In this document: positions 43,840 through 52,865 of the stretch, piece after piece | How positions within the stretch are numbered: the stretch's first letter is position 1 | Layout: every line of letters begins with the position of its first letter | Source of the DNA: Sphingobium lignivorans | GTDB taxonomy: Bacteria > Pseudomonadota > Alphaproteobacteria > Sphingomonadales > Sphingomonadaceae | Reading direction: 5' to 3' | Assembly (NCBI RefSeq): GCF_014203955.1 | Contig: NZ_JACHKA010000001.1 | Span: 3,193,001 to 3,257,000 of the forward strand | Length of the DNA stretch: 64,000 nucleotides | Translations under genes and position numbers: made by a program | The notes under the pieces: model-generated | Seen by the model: only the letters and a program-made list of their open reading frames with translations | Database searches by the model: none | What the model was told of the DNA's origin: nothing

Positions 43840-44223
43840 TCAGCCGGTCTTGCAGGCCTGGCCGTTGTAGCTGATCTCGTCGCCCGAACCGGTGATGGTC
43901 GTGGCGCCATCGGCCGAGACGAAAGGCTCTCCGGCCTCCGGAGCGGCGAGGTGGACCACCGGCGCATCCTTGGCGGAGCGGAAGTTGGCCGTCTTGTCGT
44001 CGGTCATGAAATCGACGAAAATCAGGCTGTTGTCCTTGCACCGATAGGTGTGGCTGGCCTTGATCATCGGTACGGCCGGCGGCGGCGCGGCATTCGCCAG
44101 CTCTTCGGCCGTCGGATCGTCGGCGCTCATGTTGGAGGAATCCGGCTCGCTGTTGCAGGCAGCCAGGGTGAGGAGCGAGGCGCAAAGCGCCATCGATATT
44201 GCGGTGCGACGTGAGTTTTTCAT
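43840..44223 (-). CDS. MliC-like lipoprotein
   Basis: A 127-residue lipoprotein: signal MALCASLLTLAACNS with lipobox LAAC (about 19-22), a proline/alanine-rich spacer, then a C-terminal domain with SHTYRCKDNSLIFVDFMTDD and EISYNGQACKTG, two cysteines spanning it, as in MliC/PliC lysozyme inhibitors. That match is by pattern only; the domain is short and could be another small beta-barrel. Confidence 0.6.
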   Translation of the reverse strand: MKNSRRTAISMALCASLLTLAACNSEPDSSNMSADDPTAEELANAAPPPAVPMIKASHTYRCKDNSLIFVDFMTDDKTANFRSAKDAPVVHLAAPEAGEPFVSADGATTITGSGDEISYNGQACKTG

Positions 44224-44346
44224 AGCCCTCTCTCTATTTCGTGCTGCATTTGCGTGGTCAACTCAATTTCCGCGACAGCCGGGCATTTTTCCTTTGGATG
44301 ATGAGAGCGCTTGACCCTGTGCGGGAGGCGGGTCAATGCAGGGACC

Positions 44347-44592
44347 ATGGCTGACAGCGCCGAAACCCAGATGTTAAGCTTCGAGGATGCGCTCCGACGC
44401 CTGGAAGCCATCGTCCAGCAGCTTGAGCGCGGCGACGTGCCTCTCGAGCAGTCCATCACGCTCTATGAAGAGGGAGACCGACTGCGCGCTCAGTGCCAGC
44501 GCCGCCTTGAAGCCGCGCAGGCCCGGATCGAGCAGATCGTGAGCAATGCTGGCGGCGACGCAACCAAGACGGCTCCTTATCCGGTCGAATGA
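44347..44592 (+). CDS. xseB: exodeoxyribonuclease VII small subunit
   Basis: An 81-residue XseB. The family core is SFEDALRRLEAIVQQLERGD followed by VPLEQSITLYEEGDRLRAQC and a coiled-coil tail. ATG 44347 gives the usual length. It forms exonuclease VII with XseA, which is not in the window. It sits 7 bases upstream of ispA, the common xseB-ispA arrangement. Confidence 0.92.
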   Translation: MADSAETQMLSFEDALRRLEAIVQQLERGDVPLEQSITLYEEGDRLRAQCQRRLEAAQARIEQIVSNAGGDATKTAPYPVE

Positions 44593-44599
44593 CAGTCTG

Positions 44600-45502
44600 A
44601 TGCGCATCGACGCGCCGCCCCGGCTTCCCGCAGCCATGACCGCCATGGCCGAGGCGATCGATCGCCAGTTCGATCAGTGTCTCGCGCTGCCGGAGGACCA
44701 GCGTGCCCGGCTCTACGCCGCGATGCGCCATAGCGCGATCGGCGGCGGCAAAAGGCTGCGCCCCCTGCTCGTCCAGGCGAGCTGCGACCTGTTCAACGTG
44801 TCGTTCGAGAGCGCCGTGCGCACTGGCCTCGCCGTCGAGTGCATTCACGTCTACTCCCTGATCCATGATGATCTCCCGGCGATGGACAATGACGATCTGC
44901 GCCGGGGCAAGCCGACAACGCATCGGGCCTTCGACGAAGCGACAGCCATTCTCGCCGGGGATTGCCTGCACGACCTGGCCTATTCCATCCTCGTCGACGA
45001 GCGGACGCATCCTGATCCCTTCGCGCGCTGCGAGCTGGTGAAGGCACTGGCCGCGGCGAGTGGCCCGGGCGGCATGGCGGGCGGCCAGATGATGGACCTG
45101 ATCGCCGAGACCATGGCCTTCGACCTCGCCACGGTCACGCGCATGCAGCAGCTCAAGACAGGCGCGCTGATCCTGTTCTGCGTCGAGGCCGGCGCGATCC
45201 TGGCGCGGGTCCCGGAAGACAAGCGCGTCGGTCTGCGCGGCTATGCCCATGACCTCGGCCTTGCCTTCCAGATCGCGGATGATCTGCTTGACGTGGAAGG
45301 CGATGCCGAAACGACCGGAAAGGCCGTGGGCAAGGATGCCGTGGCCGGCAAGGCGACGTTCGTCTCGCTGATGGGGCCGGCGCAGGCGCGCGCACAGGCG
45401 GAGATGCTGGTCGCGCAGGCGAAGGATCATCTCCATGGCTTCGGCAACGAAGCGGCGTTGCTGCGCGAGATCGCGGACTTCGCCATCGCGCGCAAGCACT
45501 GA
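44600..45502 (+). CDS. ispA: polyprenyl (farnesyl/geranylgeranyl) diphosphate synthase
   Basis: A 300-residue trans-prenyltransferase. First Asp-rich motif IHDDLPAMDNDDLRRGKPT (about 90-108), second LAFQIADDLLDVEGD (about 222-236), with GGGKRLRPLL and GGQMMDL between. ATG 44600 is taken; the frame is open a little further upstream but overlaps xseB. It condenses IPP with allylic diphosphates; chain length cannot be fixed by eye, but xseB linkage favours IspA (farnesyl diphosphate). Confidence 0.9.
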   Translation: MRIDAPPRLPAAMTAMAEAIDRQFDQCLALPEDQRARLYAAMRHSAIGGGKRLRPLLVQASCDLFNVSFESAVRTGLAVECIHVYSLIHDDLPAMDNDDLRRGKPTTHRAFDEATAILAGDCLHDLAYSILVDERTHPDPFARCELVKALAAASGPGGMAGGQMMDLIAETMAFDLATVTRMQQLKTGALILFCVEAGAILARVPEDKRVGLRGYAHDLGLAFQIADDLLDVEGDAETTGKAVGKDAVAGKATFVSLMGPAQARAQAEMLVAQAKDHLHGFGNEAALLREIADFAIARKH

Positions 45503-45511
45503 GGGATCATC

Positions 45512-46012
45512 ATGGTACAGCGCATCGGCCTTTATCCCGGCACCTTCGATCCGGTCACGCTCGGCCATATGGACATCATCCGGCGCGGCGCGAAGCTGGT
45601 CGACCGGCTGGTCATAGGCGTCACAACCAATCCCAGCAAATCGCCTCTGTTCAGCCTGGAAGAGCGGCTGACGATGGTGCGCCGGGAATGCGCAGGCATT
45701 GCCGACACCGAGATCGACGTGCGCGCGTTCGATTCGCTGCTGATCGATTATGCCCGCTCGGTCGGCGCATCGATCATCCTGCGCGGTTTGCGCGCGGTTG
45801 CCGATTTCGAGTATGAATATCAGATGGCCGGCATGAATCAGTATCTCGATCCGGGCATCGAGACGGTATTCCTGATGGCGGACGTTGCGCTGCAGCCGAT
45901 CGCCTCGCGCCTGGTCAAGGAAATCGCGTATCTGGGCGGCGATATCAGCCGGTTCGTGCCGCCCACGGTGCGGGACGACATGCTGGCCCGGATCGCGGCC
46001 AGAAAGACGTGA
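45512..46012 (+). CDS. coaD: phosphopantetheine adenylyltransferase
   Basis: A 166-residue nucleotidyltransferase for the fourth step of coenzyme A synthesis. Nucleotide-binding YPGTFDPVTLGHMDIIRRGA (T/HxGH as TLGH), IILRGLRAVADFEYEYQMAG and the C-terminal ISRFVPPTVRDDM are diagnostic. It starts 9 bases after ispA and is probably in the xseB-ispA-coaD operon. Confidence 0.96.
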   Translation: MVQRIGLYPGTFDPVTLGHMDIIRRGAKLVDRLVIGVTTNPSKSPLFSLEERLTMVRRECAGIADTEIDVRAFDSLLIDYARSVGASIILRGLRAVADFEYEYQMAGMNQYLDPGIETVFLMADVALQPIASRLVKEIAYLGGDISRFVPPTVRDDMLARIAARKT

Positions 46013-46071
46013 TGAAAACGGTCAGCGCAGGTTCAGCCATGCGCGGCCAGGGACATGAAATGAGGACTCGA

Positions 46072-46776
46072 ATGATGCGTGTTTCCCGTCTGATCGGCCC
46101 TGCCCTGGCCGTCGCCTTGCTGGCAACCGGCGTCACGCCGGCCTTCGCGCAGCGCACGGGCGCGGACGTTCTCAAGGAAGCGGAAATGGCCGCCCGCGCG
46201 CGCAAGGATGCCGACGCGCTGCGTGACGAGGCCGAGAAAACCGCCGTGAAGCCGGTCACCGCCATGGCGCCGGTCACGCCGGAGAATGTCTGGGTGCTGG
46301 AGCTTTCCGATGGCAAGCGGGTGCGCGTCCTGCTGCGCCCGGACATCGCGCCCAGCCATGTCGAGCGGATCAAGTCACTGACGCGGCAAGGCTTCTATAA
46401 CGGTCTCGCTTTCCATCGCGTGATCGATGGTTTCATGGCGCAGGGCGGCGATCCCAAGGGCGACGGCACCGGCGGCTCGGAATTGCCGGACCTCAAGCAG
46501 GAATTCAACTGGCTCCCGCACATGCGTGGCACCGTTTCGATGGCCCGCGCGGAAAGCGAGGACAGCGCCAACAGCCAGTTCTTCATCATGCTGATGCCGC
46601 GCCTGCAACTCGACAACAAATATACCGTCTTCGGCCGGGTGATCGACGGGATGGCCGGCGTGGACGCCATCGCCAAGGGCGAGCCTCCCGCGACGCCAAC
46701 CAAGATCGTCCGTGCATGGATCGAGGGCGACCAGCAGGCCGCGGCGCCGGCGCCCGGCGGGCATCCGGCGGGATAA
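46072..46776 (+). CDS. exported cyclophilin-type peptidyl-prolyl isomerase
   Basis: A 234-residue periplasmic PPIase. Start ATG 46072 is chosen for its GAGGA ribosome site five bases upstream and because it places the signal peptide (LIGPALAVALLATGVTPAFA) at the N-terminus; earlier in-frame starts exist. The cyclophilin core has FYNGLAFHRVIDGFMAQGGD, GTVSMARAESEDSANSQFFI and KYTVFGRVIDGMAGVDAI. A charged, possibly helical linker (ADVLKEAEMAARARKDADAL) precedes it. Confidence 0.9.
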   Translation: MMRVSRLIGPALAVALLATGVTPAFAQRTGADVLKEAEMAARARKDADALRDEAEKTAVKPVTAMAPVTPENVWVLELSDGKRVRVLLRPDIAPSHVERIKSLTRQGFYNGLAFHRVIDGFMAQGGDPKGDGTGGSELPDLKQEFNWLPHMRGTVSMARAESEDSANSQFFIMLMPRLQLDNKYTVFGRVIDGMAGVDAIAKGEPPATPTKIVRAWIEGDQQAAAPAPGGHPAG

Positions 46777-47571
46777 TCTGCCGTCACGAAGCCGGGCGGT
46801 AACCTGTGCTGACTTCATGACATGAAGGCCGTGGAACAAGCCGGGGCGCTGCCGCCGGCTGTTCGTCTCAGCCCTCGCGCTCCGGCTCGAAATACCGGAT
46901 CATTTCACTGGAATACTTGCCCGAATTGCAGCGCCCCGGCCCATCCGGCGCGCCCTTGGGCTTCGGAAGCATGGCGCTGCGAGCGCATCGGCTGGCGCAA
47001 GGGCATGCATAGGTGCCCGGGGGCGTTCGCGACAACCGACCTCTCAAATGTGGGCAGTCCGCCACGCGAAGGAGGGAGAGCATCAATGCGCGTAGCAGCC
47101 GCTTCCGGAAGCGGCCGAGACGTCATCACGCCCGCCCTCGCGGGACAGTGCGCGTGCATGGACAGACGACCACTATTGCCAGCCTCGCGACGGCGCCGGA
47201 AGGCGCTGATCGAAGGACATCGCGCAGCAAGATAGTGGACGGGGCAGCGCGTTCAGGGCGTTTTGATCCGCGCCGCATCGGTCGCCCCATTGGGCCGGGG
47301 CCGCTCCCCTCGGGCCTCCAGTTCCAGCTTGTCATCCGCCGTAGACAGGAAGCTGCCGGAGAGCGCAGCACGTCCTGCGACTCCAGGACCGATCGAGATC
47401 CGCACCGGCGATTGCAGCGGGTGGTTTCCGCTTCCCCGGCTTTCCGCGCGCCCTGCCTTGAATGCGCTGCGCGCCCGGTTCCGAAGAACCACCATTCCCG
47501 TTACGCCATCATCTGAATGTCGATCAATCCAGAGGTTCAACCGGACATGGCGCGCCAGCCCGGAAAAGAGA
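46777..47571. other. 0.8-kb stretch without a convincing gene
   Basis: Several frames of 70-140 codons exist on both strands, but none has family character or a good ribosome site. The least noise-like is a minus-strand frame at 47253-47540 (ending LELEARGERPRPNGATDAA) and a Cys-containing minus frame at 46868-47086. The region may hold decayed genes. No repeat shared with the rest of the window was seen. Confidence 0.45.
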
Positions 47572-47604
47572 AAGGCGCCAGCGATCCCACGATGCTGACG
47601 CCTT
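47572..47604 (-). terminator. bidirectional intrinsic terminator after PEP-CTERM gene 1
   Basis: Stem AAGGCGCCAGC/GCTGACGCCTT (one mismatch in 11) with an 11-base loop. T-rich sequence follows on the minus strand (TTCTCTTTTC) and also on the plus strand (CTTCTTTG). It ends the transcript of the gene whose stop is at 47655. Confidence 0.6.
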
Positions 47605-47654
47605 CTTCTTTGCTTTGAGAGCGGAGACGAGCCTGACGCTCGTCCCTGCCTTGA

Positions 47655-48182
47655 TCAGCTGAACGCGACGCGGACGTTCCGAGCGCGACGACGCATCGTC
47701 ATGCCGACAGCCGCGATACCGGCAACCATCATGGCCCAGGTGGCGGGCTCGGGAACCGGCGACACGTTGATGTTGCCGCCATAGCTCGCAGCACCGAAGG
47801 CCGTACCTTCGACGACGAGCGTGTGCGCACCGGCACCCAGCCAGACGCCAGCGACAGTTGCGAGGTCAACGCCACCGAACTGGTTGTTGTAGATATCGAA
47901 CAGGATCGTGCCGTTGAACGACACCTTCGTGAAGTCGATATCCCCGGCGCCCTTGAGCGTCGTCAGGATCGACGTGATCGACGACGAGGTCAGTGCGCTC
48001 GGCGTGTCCAGAAAGAAGTCAAAGGTGTCGACGAAATCGCCGGCGCCCGAAACCACTCCGGTGAACGCGTCGGTGACCTTGCCGCCCGACAGGTCGATCG
48101 GATCAACGACCGCAGCGTTAGCGGCCGGCGCGAGGCCGAGTGCCGCCATTGCGGCTGCCGCCGCAAACACAACCTTCTTCAT
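47655..48182 (-). CDS. FxDxF-type PEP-CTERM sorting-domain protein 1
   Basis: A 175-residue exported protein: signal peptide (VVFAAAAAMAALGLAPAANA), a beta-rich body with the FVDTFDFFLD (FxDxF) signature at about 50-60, and a C-terminal sorting tail with PVPEPATWAMM, a hydrophobic helix and a basic end (MRRRARN). The tail should be recognised by exosortase for surface or exopolysaccharide-linked display. It is a clear paralogue of the gene upstream. The role is unknown. Confidence 0.88.
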   Translation of the reverse strand: MKKVVFAAAAAMAALGLAPAANAAVVDPIDLSGGKVTDAFTGVVSGAGDFVDTFDFFLDTPSALTSSSITSILTTLKGAGDIDFTKVSFNGTILFDIYNNQFGGVDLATVAGVWLGAGAHTLVVEGTAFGAASYGGNINVSPVPEPATWAMMVAGIAAVGMTMRRRARNVRVAFS

Positions 48183-48555
48183 AAAATTCTCCCACATGCC
48201 TTGGTTGGCGATTCCTTAATGCCTTTCGCGCTCGCGAAATTCAAGCATGTTAGGCATAACTGATTTCGCCCCTGTGTCAGAATGAGATGCCTCGGGGCAG
48301 GAAAACGGCACGGAAAACGCCGCATTCTCGCTAGAAATCAATCATCTCAATCCGCTGGGCAGGATCGGAGGCGTCGGGAATCCGCCGTCCGCAGGCTGGC
48401 GATTCATTAACCAAAGATCGCAACGCAGCATTTAGGGAGATCGAATCCCGGCAGCAAGCGCCAGCCGCCCGCCCTCGATGCGACGAAGGCGCCGATCCGT
48501 TCAGGATGGCGCCTTCTGTGTGAACCGATGGAGCGCGAAGTCCCGTCGGACCGTC
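48183..48555. other. spacer between the two PEP-CTERM genes
   Basis: A 373-base gap holding the promoter region of PEP-CTERM gene 1 and, near its right end, the hairpin at 48485-48516. No coding frame is supported. Confidence 0.5.
48485..48516 (-). terminator. hairpin after PEP-CTERM gene 2
   Basis: A perfect 9-bp stem GAAGGCGCC/GGCGCCTTC with a further inner ATCC/GGAT pairing, 40 bases after the stop of the second gene. No T-tract follows, so termination strength is uncertain. Confidence 0.45.
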
Positions 48556-49080
48556 TCAGCCGAAGCTGATCTGCGCCTGCGGCTTGCGACGCCGCATCGC
48601 CCAGCCCAGCGCCGAGAGACCGACAAGCATCAGGCCCCAGGTTGCTGGCTCGGGCACCGGCAGGATGTTGATATTGCCGCCATAGCTTGCCGGCGCATAG
48701 GCAAAGCCGCTCACCGTCAGCTGATGGGAACCGGCCGCGAGATAAACGCCGCTGATATGAGCCACGTCGGTCGTGCCGGCAAAATTCGTCTCGACGTCGA
48801 AGAAGATCGAATTGTTGAAGGTGACCTGCGTGAAGTCGATGTCGCCGGCACCGCCAAGCGCCGTCAGAATGGACGTGATCGAAGAAGACGTCATCGCGCT
48901 CGCCTTGTCGAGCGTGAACGAGAAGACGTCCGTGAACGCTCCCGCGCTGGCGATCACACCGCTGAAGGAGTCAGTCGTCTTGCCCGTCAGATCGATCGGA
49001 TCGACCACAGCGGCATTCACCGCCGGTGCCGCGAACAGCGCCGAAAGAGCGGCCGAAGCCGCGATCAACTGCTTCTTCAT
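48556..49080 (-). CDS. FxDxF-type PEP-CTERM sorting-domain protein 2
   Basis: A 174-residue paralogue of the preceding protein: signal peptide (AASAALSALFAAPAVNA), AVVDPIDLTG start of the mature part, FTDVFSFTLD (FxDxF), SSSITSILTALGGAGDIDFT shared almost word for word with gene 1, and C-terminal LPVPEPATWGLMLVG plus basic MRRRKPQ. ATG 49080 is preferred to an upstream in-frame start. Each copy has its own promoter gap and hairpin, so they may be expressed separately. Confidence 0.88.
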   Translation of the reverse strand: MKKQLIAASAALSALFAAPAVNAAVVDPIDLTGKTTDSFSGVIASAGAFTDVFSFTLDKASAMTSSSITSILTALGGAGDIDFTQVTFNNSIFFDVETNFAGTTDVAHISGVYLAAGSHQLTVSGFAYAPASYGGNINILPVPEPATWGLMLVGLSALGWAMRRRKPQAQISFG

Positions 49081-49269
49081 TGAACGTCTCCCACATACCC
49101 AATGAAAGATGATCTCATGGTTCGGGGTCGCGCGCAACGAATTATTAACGTTTTGCGTCAACCCTGCGAGCGCACCTGTCTCGAAACGGCACGAATTTAT
49201 AATAAGCAATATCAGTAACTTATCTGGCTTCTCAGGACCTCGCCGCCAGTTCTTCAATGAGAAAGGAAA

Positions 49270-49300
49270 GGGCGCGCATTAACCCTTTGAATGCGCGCCC
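49270..49300 (-). terminator. rho-independent terminator after the M13 peptidase
   Basis: Perfect 11-bp stem GGGCGCGCATT/AATGCGCGCCC with a 9-base loop, followed on the minus strand by CTTTCCTTTC, 30 bases after the peptidase stop. Confidence 0.65.
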
Positions 49301-49329
49301 TGTAGTCCTGCCAGCAACGACTTTACCGG

Positions 49330-51396
49330 TTACCAGATGCGCACCCGGTTCTCCGGCGAAAGAGCCAAGCGGGCCGTGGCGGGCACGGTGTAAGCCTCAT
49401 ACCAGGGGTCGAGATTGCGCACGATCGCCACGCGTTCCTTGGAAGGCGCATGGGGGTCGGTCAGCAGCCGCTGCCGCAGATTCGCCTCGCGATAATTGCG
49501 ACGCCACACCTGCGCCCAGCCGAGATAGAAACGCTGATCGCCGGTCATGCCATCGATCACGGGTGCGTCCCTCCCGTCCAGGGAGGCCTTGTAAGCCTCG
49601 TAAGCGACCGTGAGGCCGGCGAGATCGGCGATATTCTCTCCCAGCGTGAGCGATCCGTTCACATGCTCGCCGGGCAGGGGTTCATAAGCATCATATTGCT
49701 TCACGAGCTTGTCCGTGAGCGCCTTGAAGTTCTTCACGTCCTGCTCGGTCCACCACTGCACGAGACGGCCATTTTCGTCATATTTCGCGCCCTGGTCATC
49801 GAAATGATGGCTGATCTCATGGCCGATCACTGCCCCGATGCCGCCATAGTTGATGGCGGCGTCCGCATACGGATCGAAGAAGGGCGGCTGAAGGATGGCG
49901 GCGGGAAAGGCGATCTCGACCATGCCGAAATTGGCATAGGCATTGATCTCCATCGGCGTCATGAACCATTCCCAGCGATAGATCGGCTGGCCGAGCTTGC
50001 CGATATTATAGTCATAATCGAACTGGTTGGAGCGCATGGCATTGCCGAAGAGGTCGTCCCGGCGCACGTCCAGCCCGGCATAGTCGCGCCATTTGTCGGG
50101 ATAACCGATCTTGGGGATGAAGGCGTCCAGCTTCTTGTGGGCCCGGGCCTTGGCTTCGTCGCTCATCCATTCGAGGCCGTCGATCCGCTTGCCCATCGCG
50201 ACAAGCACGTTGCGCACGAGCTCGTCCGCCGCAGCCTTCGTCTCGGGCGGGAAGTAGCGCGCGACATAAACCTTGCCCACTTCCTCGCCGAGCGATCCCT
50301 TTACGAAGTTGACGGCGCGCTTCCAGCGCTCCTCGCGCTGCGGCGTGCCGCTGAGCGTCGTCCCGTAAAAGGCGAAGCTCTCCGCGCCGATCGCGTCGGG
50401 CAGATAATCCGCATAATCGTCCAGGCTGCGGATCAGGAGCTGATCCTTCAGCACCGCGAGCGGCGCCTTGGAGAGAATCTCCGCTTCGCCCTTGATGGCG
50501 CTCGGCTGCGAGACCAGCAGCGTATCGCTGTGGATCCCCGCGCCCTTGAGCATCCCGGCGAAATCGAAACCCGGCGCGAGCTTCGCCAGTTCGGCGAGGG
50601 TCATCTTGTTATAGGTCTTCTCGGCGTCCCGGCTGTCGACCCGGCTCCAGTGGATCTTCGCGATCGCCGTCTCCAGTTCCATGATCGCGGCGGCACGTCT
50701 CTCTCCGTCCGGCTCGCCGGCCAGCGCGAACATCTTTGCGAGATGCGCGACATAGGCCTTGCGCGTCGCCTCCATCTTCTCGCCCGGCTGCAGGTAATAA
50801 TCGCGGTCGGGCATCCCCAGCCCGCCCTGCATCATCACGAAGATATACTGATCGGGCGCCTTGTCATCCTGTCCCACATAGCCCCGGAACGGGCCGGAGA
50901 CGCCATTGCGCGGCGTCTGCGCCAGCAGCGCGACATAGTCGGCGCGGCTCTTCACGGCCTTGATGGAATCGAGCCAGGGCTGGATCGGCGCCAGCCCCTT
51001 GGCCTCGACCGTCGCCGCATCGAGATAGGCAGCATAAGCATTGCCGATCTTGCTGGTGGCGTCGTTCTTGGCCTCATCGAGGATTTCCTGCGTGCGCTGC
51101 TTGGAAAGATCGTCGAGCACGGTGAACATGCCATAGTTGGACTTGTCCTCGGGGATCGGCGTGGCCTTTTCCCAGGTGCCGTTGGCATAGGCATAGAAGT
51201 CGTCGCCGGGCGCGACGCCGGCATCCATGCCGTTCATGTCGAAGCCGAAGTCCCCGATGGCGGCCTTGGGCGCGGCGGCAGTTTCCGCAGCAGCAGGCGC
51301 GGTTGGTGCAGCTGGTGCGGCCGTTTCGGAGAGGCGGGCCGAACAGGCCGAGAGGCTGGCTGACGCCAGGGCAATGGCAAGAATGGAGCGATGCAT
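49330..51396 (-). CDS. M13-family metallopeptidase, lipoprotein
   Basis: A 688-residue neprilysin-like zinc peptidase. Lipoprotein signal (ILAIALASASLSAC, lipobox LSAC), an alanine/proline spacer, then the M13 N-terminal helical domain (DDFYAYANGTWEKATPIPED) and catalytic domain with VIGHEISHHFDDQG (HExxH, about 524-537) and ENIADLAGLTVAYEAY (third ligand). C-terminal VRNLDPWYEAYTV and a Trp end fit the family. ATG 51396 is preferred. It probably degrades peptides in the periplasm. Confidence 0.92.
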   Translation of the reverse strand: MHRSILAIALASASLSACSARLSETAAPAAPTAPAAAETAAAPKAAIGDFGFDMNGMDAGVAPGDDFYAYANGTWEKATPIPEDKSNYGMFTVLDDLSKQRTQEILDEAKNDATSKIGNAYAAYLDAATVEAKGLAPIQPWLDSIKAVKSRADYVALLAQTPRNGVSGPFRGYVGQDDKAPDQYIFVMMQGGLGMPDRDYYLQPGEKMEATRKAYVAHLAKMFALAGEPDGERRAAAIMELETAIAKIHWSRVDSRDAEKTYNKMTLAELAKLAPGFDFAGMLKGAGIHSDTLLVSQPSAIKGEAEILSKAPLAVLKDQLLIRSLDDYADYLPDAIGAESFAFYGTTLSGTPQREERWKRAVNFVKGSLGEEVGKVYVARYFPPETKAAADELVRNVLVAMGKRIDGLEWMSDEAKARAHKKLDAFIPKIGYPDKWRDYAGLDVRRDDLFGNAMRSNQFDYDYNIGKLGQPIYRWEWFMTPMEINAYANFGMVEIAFPAAILQPPFFDPYADAAINYGGIGAVIGHEISHHFDDQGAKYDENGRLVQWWTEQDVKNFKALTDKLVKQYDAYEPLPGEHVNGSLTLGENIADLAGLTVAYEAYKASLDGRDAPVIDGMTGDQRFYLGWAQVWRRNYREANLRQRLLTDPHAPSKERVAIVRNLDPWYEAYTVPATARLALSPENRVRIW

Positions 51397-51714
51397 GGAA
51401 ATCCCTTCATGTCTTTGTCGTCCTGCCATCCGGCAGGCGGATGGCGCTTCCTAGCAACGCGGCCGCCGCAACTGAACCCGGGATCGGCGGCCCGGACCCT
51501 GATCGCACCGGGTTTTCCGCATGTGTGGCATTCCGGCGGCGCCTTGCGGGCCCGCGCGCTCCCCCACCCAGGGACAAGCGAAGCGCCCGCCGCTGCCGCC
51601 CTGCCCCGGGAAACGGGCGGCTATGCGACATTCCTGTGAAAAGCTGCTGGCGTCTTGCCCGCGCTTGCGGCATGCTTGTGCGATGCAGCATATGTCCGAG
51701 GATCGCTGACCCTC
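51397..51714. other. divergent promoter region, M13 peptidase/LysR
   Basis: A 318-base gap between divergently transcribed genes; both promoters should be here. LysR proteins often control the divergent neighbour, but no LysR box was picked out. Confidence 0.4.
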
Positions 51715-52593
51715 ATGCGCCGCCTACCCCCGCTGACGGCCCTGGAGGCATTCGTTCAAGTCGCCCGCACGGGGTCCGTCAAGGCGGCGGCGGAGGAGCT
51801 CGCCCTTTCGGCGCCGGCGCTCAGCCGTCGTATCCAGGCGCTGGAGCGCTTCCTTGGCTACAACCTGTTCGATCGCAAGCATCAGCAGCTGGAACTCAAC
51901 CAGCATGGGGTCGGCCTGCTGAAGGAGATCGCCCCGGCGCTCGATGCGCTGAGCGCGGCGATCGAGACGGCGACAAGCGGCGCGCGGACCATGCGGGTGC
52001 GCCTCGGCATGCTGCCGCTCTTCGCCAGTCAGCGGCTGTTTCCGCGGCTTGGCGAGTTCCATCGCGCGCATCCCGACGTGCATCTCGACGTCGACACCAG
52101 CCCGAACGCCATCGCGCGGCTTGGAGAAGGGCTGGACGCGGCCATCGCGCTTGCGCGCGATGTCGATTCCTCCCTGTACGCGCGCGAGCTTGATCGTGAC
52201 GACGTCTATCTCATCGGGTCCCGGGCCATGCTCGAAGGAGAGAAGGCCATCCGGACGCCGCAGGATATCGCGCGCCAGACCATCCTGGTTCATCGCGACA
52301 TGTCCGCCACATTCGATGTGTGGAAGGAGGCCGTGGGCCTGCCGCAGCTGATGCCCGCCTCGGTCGATTATTATGATTCGGGCGCGCTCATGCTCGAAGC
52401 GGCGGCGCAGGGGCTCGGCATTGCGATCATGCATGGTCGTCACTTCGCGCATGCCCATGATCCGCGCCTGGTGCGCCTGTTCGACATCCATGTGGAAAGC
52501 CCCTACCGCTACTTCTTCGTCTGCCGGCCCAGGGCACTGGAGCGCCGCGGCGTAAGGCTGTTCCACGACTGGCTCATCCAGGCCGAGATCTGA
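51715..52593 (+). CDS. LysR-family transcriptional regulator (GcvA-like)
   Basis: A 292-residue LysR protein. The N-terminal winged helix is RRLPPLTALEAFVQVARTGS, VKAAAEELALSAPALSRRIQ and LERFLGYNLFDRK; the effector domain follows (RLGMLPLFASQRLFPRLGEF to about residue 285). The PPLTALEAF start is typical of the GcvA/TrpI group. ATG 51715 is preferred. Target and ligand unknown; the divergent M13 peptidase is the nearest candidate. Confidence 0.87.
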   Translation: MRRLPPLTALEAFVQVARTGSVKAAAEELALSAPALSRRIQALERFLGYNLFDRKHQQLELNQHGVGLLKEIAPALDALSAAIETATSGARTMRVRLGMLPLFASQRLFPRLGEFHRAHPDVHLDVDTSPNAIARLGEGLDAAIALARDVDSSLYARELDRDDVYLIGSRAMLEGEKAIRTPQDIARQTILVHRDMSATFDVWKEAVGLPQLMPASVDYYDSGALMLEAAAQGLGIAIMHGRHFAHAHDPRLVRLFDIHVESPYRYFFVCRPRALERRGVRLFHDWLIQAEI

Positions 52594-52865
52594 GAGCCCC
52601 TGAGAGGCATTTACCATTTGTTGACGGATCGGCGTGTAAAGAGAGCGCATTCCCGCGCCGATTGCCGCCGGCTTCTCCCACTCGGCCCGCAGTCGGCGCG
52701 GAAGACCCCTCCCCACCCCTATCCAGACTCCTTGCCCCGCCCTTGCCGGTCCGCGTCCGCGCGTTGATCGCTCGCGGATCATGGGCCGGCTGATAGGCGG
52801 CCGCGCCGGTCGCGGAACCATTTATAAACGCGATCTCCCTATCGTCCGGTCAGAAGGCCGGCAGG

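Noticed and set aside
47253-47540. 95-codon minus-strand frame considered as a gene
   Set aside because: No ribosome site, no family and no supporting context; left as part of the gene-poor stretch.
49450-51363. Plus-strand frame of 637 codons
   Set aside because: Antisense to the M13 peptidase; no start context or motif.
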